This document shows, one piece after another, positions 45,913-54,539 of a DNA stretch of 58,364 nucleotides. The notes below the pieces were generated by a model, which searched no databases, was not told the DNA's origin, and was given only the letters and a program-made list of their open reading frames with translations. Every line of letters starts with the position of its first letter. Position 1 is the first letter of the stretch. This DNA is from CAZSAT01 sp964604675. Lineage in GTDB: Bacteria > Myxococcota_A > UBA796 > CAJQPC01. The stretch is from the NCBI GenBank assembly GCA_964604675.1, contig CAZSAT010000036.1, forward strand, positions 1 to 58,364, read 5' to 3'. The position numbers were made by a program, and so were the translations under genes.

Positions 45913-46752
45913 GTGCGCGTTCACGAACCGGAAGTCGGCCATGCCAGCCTCGAGGCCCGAGGACTCCGCTTCGCCTACCTGGAGGAGGGCGAGGGCCCGG
46001 CCGTCCTCCTGGTGCACGGGTTCCCGGACACCGCGCACACCTGGGATGCGTTCCGGCCGGCACTCGCCGCGGCGGGCTACCGCGCGGTGAGCCCGTGGAC
46101 GCGGGGGATCGCGCCCACCGAAGCCCCGGATCGCGACACCGCTGGCGACGATCTCGGGCGCGACGTGCTCGGCTGGATGGACGCCCTCGGCGTGGAGCGC
46201 GCGGTGTTGATCGGGCACGACTGGGGTGCCAGCGCCGTGTACTCCGCGGCCGGACTCGCCCCCGAGCGGGTGGACAAGCTCGTGGCGATGGCCATCCCCC
46301 ACCCGGCGGCCATCCGCTTTCGGCCTGTCGATGCGTGGCGGGCTCGCCACTTCGTGACGCTTCGCTTGCCGGGGGCGGCGGCCCGCTTTCGGGCCGGCGA
46401 CTACGCCGGCGTGGACGCGCTGATCCGCCGGTGGGCCCCGAGCTGGGCCTGGCCCGAGGGCGAGCTGCAGGCGGTGAAGAACGCCTACGCAGCGCCCGGC
46501 TGCCTGGACGCCGCCTTGGGCTACTACCGGGGCTTCTCGCCCTCGCTGCCCGAGGGGCTCCGCGCGAAGATTCCCGTGCCCACCCTGGCCATCGCGGGCA
46601 CCGAGGACATCACCCCGCTCGACGCCTTCGAGCAGGCCCGCCGACGCTTCACCGGGCCCTACGAGGTGCTGCAGATCGGGTGTGGGCACTTCCCTCACCG
46701 TGAGCGACAGCGCGAGGTGCTGGACGCCGTGCTGACCTTCCTCGCCGACTGA
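45913..46752 (+). CDS. Epoxide-hydrolase/dehalogenase-type alpha/beta hydrolase
   Basis: 279 residues. The oxyanion block LLVHGFPDTAHTWD, the Asp nucleophile elbow LIGHDWGAS, the acid in IAGTEDITPL and the His in GCGHFPHRE are typical of soluble epoxide hydrolases. GGGGAGG at 45899-45905 precedes GTG 45913. It stands alone; the 3' end overlaps the convergent phosphoribosyltransferase-like gene by 58 bp. Confidence 0.85.
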   Translation: MRVHEPEVGHASLEARGLRFAYLEEGEGPAVLLVHGFPDTAHTWDAFRPALAAAGYRAVSPWTRGIAPTEAPDRDTAGDDLGRDVLGWMDALGVERAVLIGHDWGASAVYSAAGLAPERVDKLVAMAIPHPAAIRFRPVDAWRARHFVTLRLPGAAARFRAGDYAGVDALIRRWAPSWAWPEGELQAVKNAYAAPGCLDAALGYYRGFSPSLPEGLRAKIPVPTLAIAGTEDITPLDAFEQARRRFTGPYEVLQIGCGHFPHRERQREVLDAVLTFLAD

Positions 46753-47306
46753 AGGCCTGCTGGGGTGGCCAGGAGCTCCCGCGCGCGTCGCTCGGACACC
46801 TCGCCCTCCAGGTAGAGCCCACACCCCCGGTGCAGCCGCTCGACGCGGTGAGCGACCACGAGCTCGTCCACCAGGTCTCCGACGCGTTCCTCGAGCGCCG
46901 CGTCGGCCACCACCGTCGCCAGCGTCAGGTGGGTGCAGCCGCCTCGCCGGAGCCACAGGGCCGCCTGCACCAGCGTGGAGGCCGCGAGCTCGCCGTCGTC
47001 GACCAGCACGACCGGCTTCCGGCCGACGTTCGGTGCCCCCAGCAGGCTGGTGGTGTCGCAGGGCCGCTCCCAGCGCAGCAGGCCGTCGGTGTAGAGCGCC
47101 CAGGTGTGTCCGATCGGCACGGCACCTGCGGAGAGGGCCACGACGATGGGAGGGTGCTGACGCTTCGGCCGGTGCGTGTAGAGGGCGTCGGCGGCCTCGG
47201 CTCGCGTGGCGTGGAAGAGCACCGCGGACCGCAGCGCCGGGCGGCGGCCCACCCGAACGTCGTGGCTCGCCGGCAGCACCGAGTCGATGGCGTGCGCGGG
47301 GCTCAT
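46695..47306 (-). CDS. Phosphoribosyltransferase-like protein
   Basis: 203 residues. It resembles the type I PRTase fold: IVVALSAGAVPIGHTWA in place of the RGG loop, then KPVVLVDDGELAASTLVQAAL at the PRPP-binding hairpin and LTLATVVAD. The PRPP motif keeps the acidic pair (VDDG) but lacks the usual TG, so activity is doubtful. ATG 47306 overlaps the stop of the next-upstream PRTase gene (ATGA). The basic C-terminal tail is encoded opposite the epoxide hydrolase end. Confidence 0.55.
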   Translation of the reverse strand: MSPAHAIDSVLPASHDVRVGRRPALRSAVLFHATRAEAADALYTHRPKRQHPPIVVALSAGAVPIGHTWALYTDGLLRWERPCDTTSLLGAPNVGRKPVVLVDDGELAASTLVQAALWLRRGGCTHLTLATVVADAALEERVGDLVDELVVAHRVERLHRGCGLYLEGEVSERRARELLATPAGLQSARKVSTASSTSRCRSR

Positions 47307-48325
47307 GGCGTCGCCTCGAGCTGCGGGTGGGCGCTCAGGAAGTCGTCCAGGGAGCGGCCGGCCCCGTCGTCCATCGCCGCGTCGACCGCCAGGACCAGCT
47401 CTTCTCCGACCGCCTCGCGGATCGTGGACGTGGCGCCGGGCTCGGGCCTCAGCAGGTCTTCCAGGACGCGGAGCTCGGCGAGGGTCTCGGCCGGGGTCTG
47501 GCGGCGGAGCAGGTGGCGCACGGCGCGCACCTGGTTGCGACGTGTCCAGGCCCTCGCCAGCACCTTGCCGGCTCGGAGGTTGCCGACGAAGCGGCCGTCC
47601 CCGCGGAAGGAGTCGTGCTCCACCAGGCCGTACTGGGCCAGGCGGCTCTCGGCCGCGCCCGCGGTGCGTCCGAGCAGCTCGCCGAGTCCTTCGCTGGGTG
47701 TGCCACTGTCGAAGGCGTGCAGCAGCACGATCTCGTCCTCCACGGTCCATGGCAGCCCGGTCCGGTGCAGTCGTCGGGGCCGCCTCGGTGGGCTGACGTC
47801 GTCGGTCGGCTGGTTGACGTCGTCGAGCCAGGCCTGGGCCTCGCGGGCGGTGGTGGGCGCTTCCGCGAAGGCGTTCGCTCCCTCCTGGAGGTGGTGCACC
47901 TCCCGCCCGACCATCAGGTGATCGACCTGGTTCGCCAGCAGCTCGGCCAGGCGGCCGTCCGCGACGGCCACCGCGACCACCAGGCGGTGGGGAGCGCCGC
48001 GACGGACCCACGTGACCGCGGCGGCGAGCTCCTCGACCCGGCTGCTGCCGTCGTCGACGATCAGCACGTCGAGGTCCTCGACGTCGTCGCACACGTCCAG
48101 CAGCGAGCATCGGGACAGCTCGACGCGCCTCAGCTCGCGGCCCTGGAGGTAGGCCCAGGGGTACCCGAACGCCACGCTCCCATCGTTGAGCGCGATAACC
48201 ACCGGATCGACCAGCCCGTGCTTGCGTCGATCGCGGTGGAAGAACAGGAGGTGTTCGCCGGCCTCGAAGCGGGAGCCGAAGAGCGCGATGGGGGGGTGGG
48301 GCCAGGGGCCCGGCAAGACCTGCAT
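47303..48325 (-). CDS. Phosphoribosyltransferase-like protein with Myb/SANT-type helix domain
   Basis: 340 residues. The N-terminal PRTase-like part has FEAGEHLLFFH, VVIALNDGSVAFGYPWA and LIVDDGSSRVEEL, a paralogue of the gene downstream. From about residue 195 comes LPWTVEDEIVLLHAFDSGT, GLGELLGRTAGAAESRLAQYGL, which reads as a Myb/SANT-like DNA-binding helix domain. GAGG lies 8 nt before ATG 48325. A sigma-54-like site lies at 48356-48371. Possibly a ligand-sensing DNA-binding protein. Confidence 0.55.
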   Translation of the reverse strand: MQVLPGPWPHPPIALFGSRFEAGEHLLFFHRDRRKHGLVDPVVIALNDGSVAFGYPWAYLQGRELRRVELSRCSLLDVCDDVEDLDVLIVDDGSSRVEELAAAVTWVRRGAPHRLVVAVAVADGRLAELLANQVDHLMVGREVHHLQEGANAFAEAPTTAREAQAWLDDVNQPTDDVSPPRRPRRLHRTGLPWTVEDEIVLLHAFDSGTPSEGLGELLGRTAGAAESRLAQYGLVEHDSFRGDGRFVGNLRAGKVLARAWTRRNQVRAVRHLLRRQTPAETLAELRVLEDLLRPEPGATSTIREAVGEELVLAVDAAMDDGAGRSLDDFLSAHPQLEATP

Positions 48326-48355
48326 GAAGGTGTCCTCGTGGTGGGCGAGGCCCGG

Positions 48356-48371
48356 AGCAGGAGCCGTGCCA
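48356..48371 (-). promoter_or_regulatory. Possible sigma-54 promoter (-24/-12)
   Basis: On the minus strand TGGCACG-GCTC-CTGCT matches the TGGCACG-N4-TTGCW consensus with one mismatch. It is about 30 nt before ATG 48325. Confidence 0.35.
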
Positions 48372-48463
48372 GGGGAGCACGTCAGTCATTTCAAGTGGTT
48401 GTGCGTCACGCGGTGCCAGGCGTTCGGCAGCGCTGACGGGCGCTCGCTACCGATGTCGTGCGC

Positions 48464-49228
48464 TCAGAAGCGCGGGATCTCGCTGCCGTCGGGCCGGACC
48501 AGCGGGGCGTGGTCGAGGTCGTAGTGCCCGACCGAACGGTCGGCGAGCTCGCCCACGTGGAGGAGGAGCTCGTCCAGGCGGCTGACGGCGAAGCGCAGCA
48601 CGAGCTCGTCCGGCACGAGGCCGCCGACCGAGGTGCGAGCCTGGTACACCACCAGGGTGCCGTCGCCGTCGGGGAGGAAGCTCCAGCCCCCCTCGTTGAC
48701 CGGGGTGTACACGCCGTCCGCGCGCTGCGCGCTCGTGAGGAAGTCGGCTGGCACGGCATCCAGCGCGCTCTCCGGGGCCAGCTCCCACACCCGCTCCCAC
48801 AGCGCCCCGCTCGTGCGCGTGTAGACGCCGTTCGGGTTCCACAGCCGGATCACCCAGATCCGCGTATCGAAGGGGCGCGGAAGGCTGAGCTCCTGGAAGA
48901 GCGTCAGGTCGTTCGGCCCACGGGACGACAGCGTCAGCTCCCGGAGGCCCGACGTCAGGTCGTCGTGTTCGTTGTCCACGATCCCGACCCAGATCGCGTC
49001 CATCGGGTGCGGAAGCCAGGCCAGGCCCACCGCCCAGTCCGAGCCGGACTCGCGGCGTCGCTGCTTCACGACCTCGCCGCGTGCCAGCTCACGCAGATCG
49101 CCACTGGACAGGGCGGGCACCGGGAGGGACCCGGCGGTGGTCATGCGCTCGCTGCCCGCCGCCCACACGCGCCCGACCCGCGCCGCGGGCGTCTCGGCGA
49201 GGGCCACACCGATGGTCAGAGCCAGCAC
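48464..49228 (-). CDS. Secreted START/SRPBCC-like protein
   Basis: 254 residues with a signal peptide (LALTIGVALA). The block LRELARGEVVKQRRRES, then DAIWVGIVDNEHDD, WNPNGVYTRTSGALWERVW and GGWSFLPDGDGTLVVYQART with a long final helix reads like a START/SRPBCC lipid-binding fold. The start is GTG 49228 with TACCGT 7 nt upstream; no other start has support. It may carry or sense a hydrophobic ligand in the periplasm. Divergent from the copper-monooxygenase-like lipoprotein, with a 282-bp region between that holds no other clear gene. Confidence 0.55.
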   Translation of the reverse strand: MLALTIGVALAETPAARVGRVWAAGSERMTTAGSLPVPALSSGDLRELARGEVVKQRRRESGSDWAVGLAWLPHPMDAIWVGIVDNEHDDLTSGLRELTLSSRGPNDLTLFQELSLPRPFDTRIWVIRLWNPNGVYTRTSGALWERVWELAPESALDAVPADFLTSAQRADGVYTPVNEGGWSFLPDGDGTLVVYQARTSVGGLVPDELVLRFAVSRLDELLLHVGELADRSVGHYDLDHAPLVRPDGSEIPRF

Positions 49229-49235
49229 GCCCGGA

Positions 49236-49241
49236 ACGGTA
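49236..49241 (-). promoter_or_regulatory. -10 box of the START-like gene, leaderless
   Basis: TACCGT on the minus strand, 7 nt before GTG 49228. Confidence 0.4.
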
Positions 49242-49497
49242 GCAGCCGGAGCAGGCTCCCGCAGGGCCCTCGTCGCTCTCCCACTCCCCGAGCATCGCAG
49301 CCGTGGTCGGACACGCGCCGCCGACACGGAGTGCCTGCACAACAACCACCACGCGCGCCCGGGGCTCGCGGGGCTCGCGGGCTCTCCCGGGGAGCTCGAT
49401 CCCGCCTGGGGGCTGCTCGTGCTGTTCGAGCGTGCCGGTCTTGTGACGCACCTCGTGCGCTCGGACAAAGGGCTCGCGCCCCCCGGAACCGATGGAC

Positions 49498-49503
49498 TAT
49501 TCG
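49498..49503 (+). promoter_or_regulatory. -10 box of the copper-monooxygenase-like gene, leaderless
   Basis: TATTCG, 7 nt before ATG 49511. Confidence 0.35.
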
Positions 49504-49510
49504 GCGGTCC

Positions 49511-50449
49511 ATGACACTCCTCTTCCTCGCTGCGTGCAGCAGCACCGCCGAAGACACGGCCCCGGTCGTCCCCACGCTCGATCCCCCCGCCGACGGCGAC
49601 GGCTTCCAGCTCGCCATCGAGGGCACCGTGGGTCCCTACGAGGAGGCCTGGCTCTGCGAGGTCTACCCGATGCCGATCGACGAGACGTCTGCGGTCCAGT
49701 CCATCGAGTACCTGCAGAACGAGGGCACGCACCACATGACCCTGTCGACCCCGGGCTGGACCCGCGATCACGGCATCGCGTACGGCCAGTACGACTGCGA
49801 GGAGCTCTACACGGAGTCCACCTTGATGGAAGAAGCCACCATGTTCTACGGCAACCAGGGAGCCGCCACTGGCGAGCTCTCCCTGCCGGCGGGCACGGTG
49901 GCCAACATGCCCTCGGCCATCGATGTCGTTCACGAGATCCACTACGTGAACCCGACCGACCAGGAGGTGCCGCTCTACTCGGTGGTCAACGCCTACACGA
50001 TCCCGCAGGACGCGATCGAGAACATGATCTACGGCGGCTCGGTGCGCGACGAGCACATCAACATCCCCGCTGACGACTCCGCGACCGAGTGGACCCGGTG
50101 CGTGTTCAACGAAGACGTCGAGGTGCTCTTCCTCGCGAGCCACACCCACGAGCTCGGCAAGCGCTTCACCATCGCCGAGTACGACGGCGAGACGGTGGGC
50201 GAGCCCTTCTACGAGAACGACGACTGGCACGACCCCAAGATCATCCAGTACGAGACCCCGATCGCGCGCCCCGCCGGCACTGGCTTCGAGTTCGCCTGCA
50301 CCTGGGACAACCCCCACGACGTCGAGAAGAACTACGGGCTGTCGTCCGAGGACGAGATGTGCAACATGGCCGTGGTCTTCACGCCCTTCTCGCTGACCGC
50401 GGCGTGCGAGGTGGTCGAGTCGAGCGACGGGGTGCTCTGGGAGGGCTGA
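49511..50449 (+). CDS. Copper type II monooxygenase-like lipoprotein (PHM/DBM family fold)
   Basis: 312 residues. Short lipoprotein leader MTLLFLAAC (Cys9). The copper-ligand pattern of the ascorbate-dependent monooxygenases is visible in order: EGTHHMTL (His pair), VVHEIHYVNP, LASHTHELGKRF (HxH), and DEMCNMAVVFTP (Met ligand). Paired Cys residues suit an exported protein. The family hydroxylates C-H bonds; the bacterial members' substrates are unknown. Convergent with the next lipoprotein, 4 bases apart. Confidence 0.7.
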   Translation: MTLLFLAACSSTAEDTAPVVPTLDPPADGDGFQLAIEGTVGPYEEAWLCEVYPMPIDETSAVQSIEYLQNEGTHHMTLSTPGWTRDHGIAYGQYDCEELYTESTLMEEATMFYGNQGAATGELSLPAGTVANMPSAIDVVHEIHYVNPTDQEVPLYSVVNAYTIPQDAIENMIYGGSVRDEHINIPADDSATEWTRCVFNEDVEVLFLASHTHELGKRFTIAEYDGETVGEPFYENDDWHDPKIIQYETPIARPAGTGFEFACTWDNPHDVEKNYGLSSEDEMCNMAVVFTPFSLTAACEVVESSDGVLWEG

Positions 50450-50453
50450 GCGC

Positions 50454-51203
50454 CTACCCCCCGATCGCCCAGGCCTCCATGTCCTCGGCCGACGAGACCA
50501 TGCCGTTGATCCAGAGCTGCAGGACCACGTCGTAGTCGAGGTCGGCGGCCAGGATGGTGGCCTCGACCCAGCCGGCCTGCATCGAACGAACGGTGCCGCC
50601 GGCGTCGGGCACGAAGCCCCAGAGGAAGTAGCTCTGTTCGATCGCCAGCAGGTCCGTGGTCCACTCGGGGGGCTCGGCGGCCCAGGCGCGGTAGATCACC
50701 CCCGGGCCGTTGGCCGTGTCGAGCCTGCGGTACTGCAGCCTCATGTGGCTGGTCTCGACCACGCCGAGTCCGAGCTCCTTGGTCGACCAGGTCTCGGTCG
50801 CCAGGTAGTCGCAGCTGCCGTCGGTGAAGCACGCCTCGCTCCCGGCGGTGACCTCGCGGGTGTAGGACGTGAAGTTGTCCCGTCGCTCGGTCGGGGGGAC
50901 GAGCAGGGCCTCGACATAGTCCTGGGTGGTGCCGGCGTGCTCGAAGCCGAGTGAGACCCCGACCAGGTCTTCGTTGTCCTGGTCGAGCTCCGTGGACGCG
51001 ATCTGGTCCGGCGTGAGGGTGTCGATCGCGTAGCCCTCGCTGGTCTCCTCCACCCGCTCCGACATCCAGTCCGCCAGCTTCGCCGCGCCGTCGTCGAGCT
51101 CGGTGGTGTCGTCGTCCGGCACACGCTCGAAGAGGAAGCCCAGCAGCGACTCGAGTCGGGCGGGGGCGGGGGTCGGCGCTTGGCAGGCGAGGAGCCAGAA
51201 CAT
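50454..51203 (-). CDS. Lipoprotein of unknown function with a minimal leader
   Basis: 249 residues. MFWLLAC is the whole signal peptide and no earlier start exists in frame. The body is a mixed alpha/beta domain (SLGFEHAGTTQDYVEALLV, GVIYRAWAAEPPEW, IEQSYFLWGFVPDAGG) with a Cys pair (CFTDGSC). The family is not recognised. Its -10 TACCGT (51209-51214) overlaps the -10 of the divergent gene at 51225. Confidence 0.65.
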   Translation of the reverse strand: MFWLLACQAPTPAPARLESLLGFLFERVPDDDTTELDDGAAKLADWMSERVEETSEGYAIDTLTPDQIASTELDQDNEDLVGVSLGFEHAGTTQDYVEALLVPPTERRDNFTSYTREVTAGSEACFTDGSCDYLATETWSTKELGLGVVETSHMRLQYRRLDTANGPGVIYRAWAAEPPEWTTDLLAIEQSYFLWGFVPDAGGTVRSMQAGWVEATILAADLDYDVVLQLWINGMVSSAEDMEAWAIGG

Positions 51204-51208
51204 GGGGC

Positions 51209-51218
51209 ACGGTAACGT
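51209..51218. promoter_or_regulatory. Overlapping divergent -10 boxes (bidirectional promoter)
   Basis: Plus-strand TAACGT (51213-51218) is 6 nt before GTG 51225. Minus-strand TACCGT (51214-51209) is 5 nt before ATG 51203. The two hexamers share the palindromic TA at 51213-51214. Confidence 0.5.
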
Positions 51219-51224
51219 CCGTAG

Positions 51225-52709
51225 GTGCAGCTACGCGGTGTCCTGGCGCTCGGCGCGCTCTTCGCCCTCGCCCTGGCCCTGCGGCTGGAGGGTCTGGACC
51301 GTTTCCGGCTCACGGGCGACGTGCTCCATCCCTACATCGAGGCGCTTCGCTGGTTGCGCGGCGTGCGCGAACCGTGGGATCTGACCGGCACCGGGTCGAG
51401 CGTGCGCTTTGGCTACGGCACGTGGCTCGGCGTGGTCCCGCTGGTGGCCTGGGCCGATGGCCTGCGCGAGCTGCTCACCGCGAACGTGGTCGTGCACACC
51501 AGCGGTGTGCTGGCGTGCGGCCTGGCCGGTCGAGCGCTGCGAGGGTGGGGGGCCGGGCTCGTGGCCGCGGGGCTCTTCGCCGTCTGCCCCTTGTTGATCG
51601 ACCAGCCGCGGCAAGGGGCGTGGACCTACCAGGCACCGGTCGCGGTGGCCTTCGCGGCGTGGACGGCCGCTCGGTTGCCGCGCTGGCGGGCACGCTTCGG
51701 CGTGTTGCTCGCGGCTGGGGTGCTGCTCCATCCCTACGCCGGGGCCGTGGTGCTCGGCGCCCTGGCGTTCCTGCCCTCCGCCGGTCGGCGGGCTGTGCTC
51801 GCGGGCACGCTCGTGCTGTCCCCGATGGTCGTCGACAACGTGCACAACGCCTGGCTGCGCCTCCAGATGGGGGAGGGCGCGCCCGGCGAGGTGGCCTCGA
51901 TCGGGTTGTGGGAGGCGGGGCCGGCGGTGTGGGACGCCTGGTGGCAGGGGCTGTCGCCGATCCGCGGCGACGCGGCGTGGGCCGCGACGGGTGCCATGGC
52001 GCTCGGCTTGTTCGCCTTCCGCACGCGGCCGCGCTTCGCAGCGTGGACGGTGGCGAGCGTGATCGGCCTCGTCGGGGTGGCCGCCGTGCTCGGCTACGTG
52101 CAGCCCTACCACGTGGCCGTCGTGCTCCCGTTGGTGTTCGTGGCCGTGGGCGTTGGGCTCGCCTCGTTGCCGACCGCGCTGCGTTGGCTGGCCTACGCGG
52201 CGGCTGCCGGTGCGCTGGTGTGGGCGGTGCAGCTCGAGCGCGAGGAGGTGCGGCTGGCACGTGCTTCGGCCGCCACGCTCGGGGCCGTGGAGCGCCTCTC
52301 GGCGGAGATCCAACGCGACGCGGGCAGCGGCCCCCGCGTCCTGGCTGGGCTCGCCGATCGCCAGACGGCGGAGGTGTGCACGAAGGCGGTGCTCCTGGAC
52401 CAGTGGCTGGCTGGCGTGCCCGACGCGGCCTTTGTCGTGGCGGGTGAGGCGCGGGCCTACGTCGTTGCGGGGCTGCCGGCGTCGGACTGGCCCGAGCGTC
52501 CCACCCCGCTGTACGCCTGGAGTGCGGGTGCGCACTACGAGCTGTTGGCCTTCGACGACCTCGCGCAGGGCGCGGCCTGGTGGGCGGAACTCTGCGACCG
52601 GCCCGGCACCTACCGCGAGTCGTCGTCCGAGGGGGCGGGCGGTGTCGCGGCTGGACGGGCGCCGCTCACCGGGCCGGTGGCGACGTGGTCCCGCTGCCCT
52701 CAGGACTGA
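51225..52709 (+). CDS. Polytopic membrane protein, GT-C-like
   Basis: 494 residues with about ten membrane helices (through residue 335) and a soluble C-terminal domain. It opens LRLEGLDRFRLTGDVLHPYIEALRWLR, reminiscent of GT39/GT-C glycosyltransferases where an acidic residue follows the first helix. I see no second catalytic motif, so the assignment is weak. GTG 51225 is the only start near the -10. Confidence 0.55.
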   Translation: MQLRGVLALGALFALALALRLEGLDRFRLTGDVLHPYIEALRWLRGVREPWDLTGTGSSVRFGYGTWLGVVPLVAWADGLRELLTANVVVHTSGVLACGLAGRALRGWGAGLVAAGLFAVCPLLIDQPRQGAWTYQAPVAVAFAAWTAARLPRWRARFGVLLAAGVLLHPYAGAVVLGALAFLPSAGRRAVLAGTLVLSPMVVDNVHNAWLRLQMGEGAPGEVASIGLWEAGPAVWDAWWQGLSPIRGDAAWAATGAMALGLFAFRTRPRFAAWTVASVIGLVGVAAVLGYVQPYHVAVVLPLVFVAVGVGLASLPTALRWLAYAAAAGALVWAVQLEREEVRLARASAATLGAVERLSAEIQRDAGSGPRVLAGLADRQTAEVCTKAVLLDQWLAGVPDAAFVVAGEARAYVVAGLPASDWPERPTPLYAWSAGAHYELLAFDDLAQGAAWWAELCDRPGTYRESSSEGAGGVAAGRAPLTGPVATWSRCPQD

Positions 52710-52950
52710 GGGCGAAGAGGGCCCGGACCCTGTCGAGGTCGTGGGTCAGCGGCCGACCGTGGCCGAACGACCAGAGCGCGGGCGGCCGCTCCTCCAGCTG
52801 CTCGAGGAACCAGGCTGACAGAGCTGCCTGATCGGAGCCCATCACCCAGCGCAGACCGAAGGTGTTCACGCTCAGGCCCACACGGAACCCGAGCGCGTGG
52901 AGCAGCCACGACAGGGGCCCCAGCGCTCCCCAGTCGGTAGTAGGCGTCAG
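52666..52950 (-). pseudogene. 5'-truncated remnant, possibly of a metallo-beta-lactamase-fold/DUF4336-like protein
   Basis: About 95 codons without a credible start: TTDWGALGPLSWLLHALGF, LSVNTFGLRWVMGSDQAAL, PPALWSFGHGRPL. The spacing of GHGRP after a helical stretch recalls the C-terminus of MBL-fold or DUF4336 proteins, where a metal His sits in a similar phrase. The upstream half is missing. It overlaps the end of the convergent membrane protein gene by 44 bp. Confidence 0.4.
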
Positions 52951-52981
52951 GCATCGAAGGCGCCGAGGCGCGTCCAGCCGC

Positions 52982-53254
52982 TCAGAGCCCGAGTGCCGTC
53001 AGCGTGTTCGCGACCCGACCGAGCACCTCGGTGAGGATCGGGTGGTCGGCTTCGAGGCGTTCGATGAGGTCGCGGCTGCCGGCGTTCACGCGCTGGCCGG
53101 TGTCGCCCTGCAGCTCCTCGGTGGCCTCCAGCGCCCGCTCGATGTCCTCGTGGAGGTCGGCGAGCGCTCGACGCTGCTCGACGTCGAGGGCGTGAGGTTC
53201 GTCCAGGGTCTCCTGGATGGCGCTGAGGGCCTGCTGCAGGGTGGGCTTGGGCAC
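52982..53254 (-). CDS. DUF4404 family protein
   Basis: 90 residues of helical hairpin: LQQALSAIQETLDE, VEQRRALADLHEDIERALEA, then the family's closing IERLEADHPILTEVLGRVANTLTALG. The start is GTG 53254, because AGGAGG lies 5 nt upstream of it; GTG 53260 overlaps the ribosome site. The function of DUF4404 is unknown. Confidence 0.8.
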   Translation of the reverse strand: MPKPTLQQALSAIQETLDEPHALDVEQRRALADLHEDIERALEATEELQGDTGQRVNAGSRDLIERLEADHPILTEVLGRVANTLTALGL

Positions 53255-53292
53255 GGCCACCTCCTGGGCGATCTTGCCATGGGCGATGGCGC

Positions 53293-53799
<507 letters not shown>

Positions 53800-53867
53800 G
53801 CGCGCTCCGAGGCCCCCACCCTTCCTCTCCTGCGACCCTGGCGCAAGGGCTGTTCGGGGCGGAAGGC

Positions 53868-54431
53868 TCAAGCCGGGCGGGTGTACACGCTCGCGGCACG
53901 GGTGAGCAGCCCCGCGCCGACCAGCTCGCGCCGGAGGGTGGCCGCGTCGGGATGGTGGCGCTTGATCAAGCGGTTCAGCTCCAGCTCACCCAGGGGGCGT
54001 TCGGTCGGAAGTTGCTCCACGAGCCAGGCCAGGATGACCTCGCGCTTGCGCCGGCTGGCGGGGATCGCGGTGAGGCGCGCGCCGTCGACGAAGCTCCGGA
54101 GCACCTTGGTCCGCCACGCCTCGGTGTCTCCGGTGGACGCGGCGGAGGCCAGCACTCCGGGCGCGAGCACGCGCTTGGCGAGGCGCTCCAGCTCGTCGGT
54201 CACGAGGCGGTGGTGGCGGTGGGTCCCTTCGCGCCGCACCTCCACGAGCCCCAGGTCGCGCAGGCGCGCCAGGTGGTGGGAGACCGTGGGCTCCTTGAGC
54301 GACAGGAGCGCCGCGAGCTCGCTGGTGGTGAGCTCCTCGTGGGTCGACAGGAGGCCCACGACACGCAGCCGGCTCTCGTCGGCGAGGGTCTTGAAGAAGC
54401 GGAGCAGGGTGTCGAGGTCGGCGCGGGTCAT
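53868..54431 (-). CDS. ArsR-family regulator with DUF2087 domain
   Basis: 187 residues. The winged helix is LRFFKTLADESRLRVVGLLSTHEELTTSELAALLSLKEPTVSHHLARLRDLGLVEVRREG. The C-terminal DUF2087 domain reads LAWLVEQLPTERPLGELELNRLIKRHHPDAATLRRELV and ends RAASVYTRP. No metal-site Cys is seen, so it probably senses something else. It has a conventional promoter in an A/T-rich stretch (54440-54510) shared with the divergent lipoprotein operon. Confidence 0.85.
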   Translation of the reverse strand: MTRADLDTLLRFFKTLADESRLRVVGLLSTHEELTTSELAALLSLKEPTVSHHLARLRDLGLVEVRREGTHRHHRLVTDELERLAKRVLAPGVLASAASTGDTEAWRTKVLRSFVDGARLTAIPASRRKREVILAWLVEQLPTERPLGELELNRLIKRHHPDAATLRRELVGAGLLTRAASVYTRPA

Positions 54432-54461
54432 GGTCGTGCGCTCACACTCATCCAGTCGTTT

Positions 54462-54499
54462 GAATAGACACACATCTAATTCGATACTCATCGAAGTCA
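54462..54499 (-). promoter_or_regulatory. ArsR-DUF2087 promoter and operator
   Basis: On the minus strand TTGACT (about 54499-54494), 16-base spacer, then TAGATG. TCGAT-ACTC-ATCGA (54481-54494) is a perfect inverted repeat, and GAATAGA/TCTAATTC (54462-54482) an imperfect one; both are likely autoregulatory sites. The A/T content is far above its surroundings. Confidence 0.5.
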
Positions 54500-54539
54500 A
54501 GAGCGATCTACCCTCTCGCCTCCGCTCGAGGACAGAACC

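Noticed and set aside
49229..49510. Possible small genes in the 282-bp divergent region
   Set aside because: Frames there lack ribosome sites and recognisable composition. Only the two leaderless-type -10 boxes and a short GGGCTCGC duplication were found.
48972..49514. Plus-strand open frame ending just inside the copper-monooxygenase gene start
   Set aside because: Mostly antisense to the START-like gene and without a supported start.
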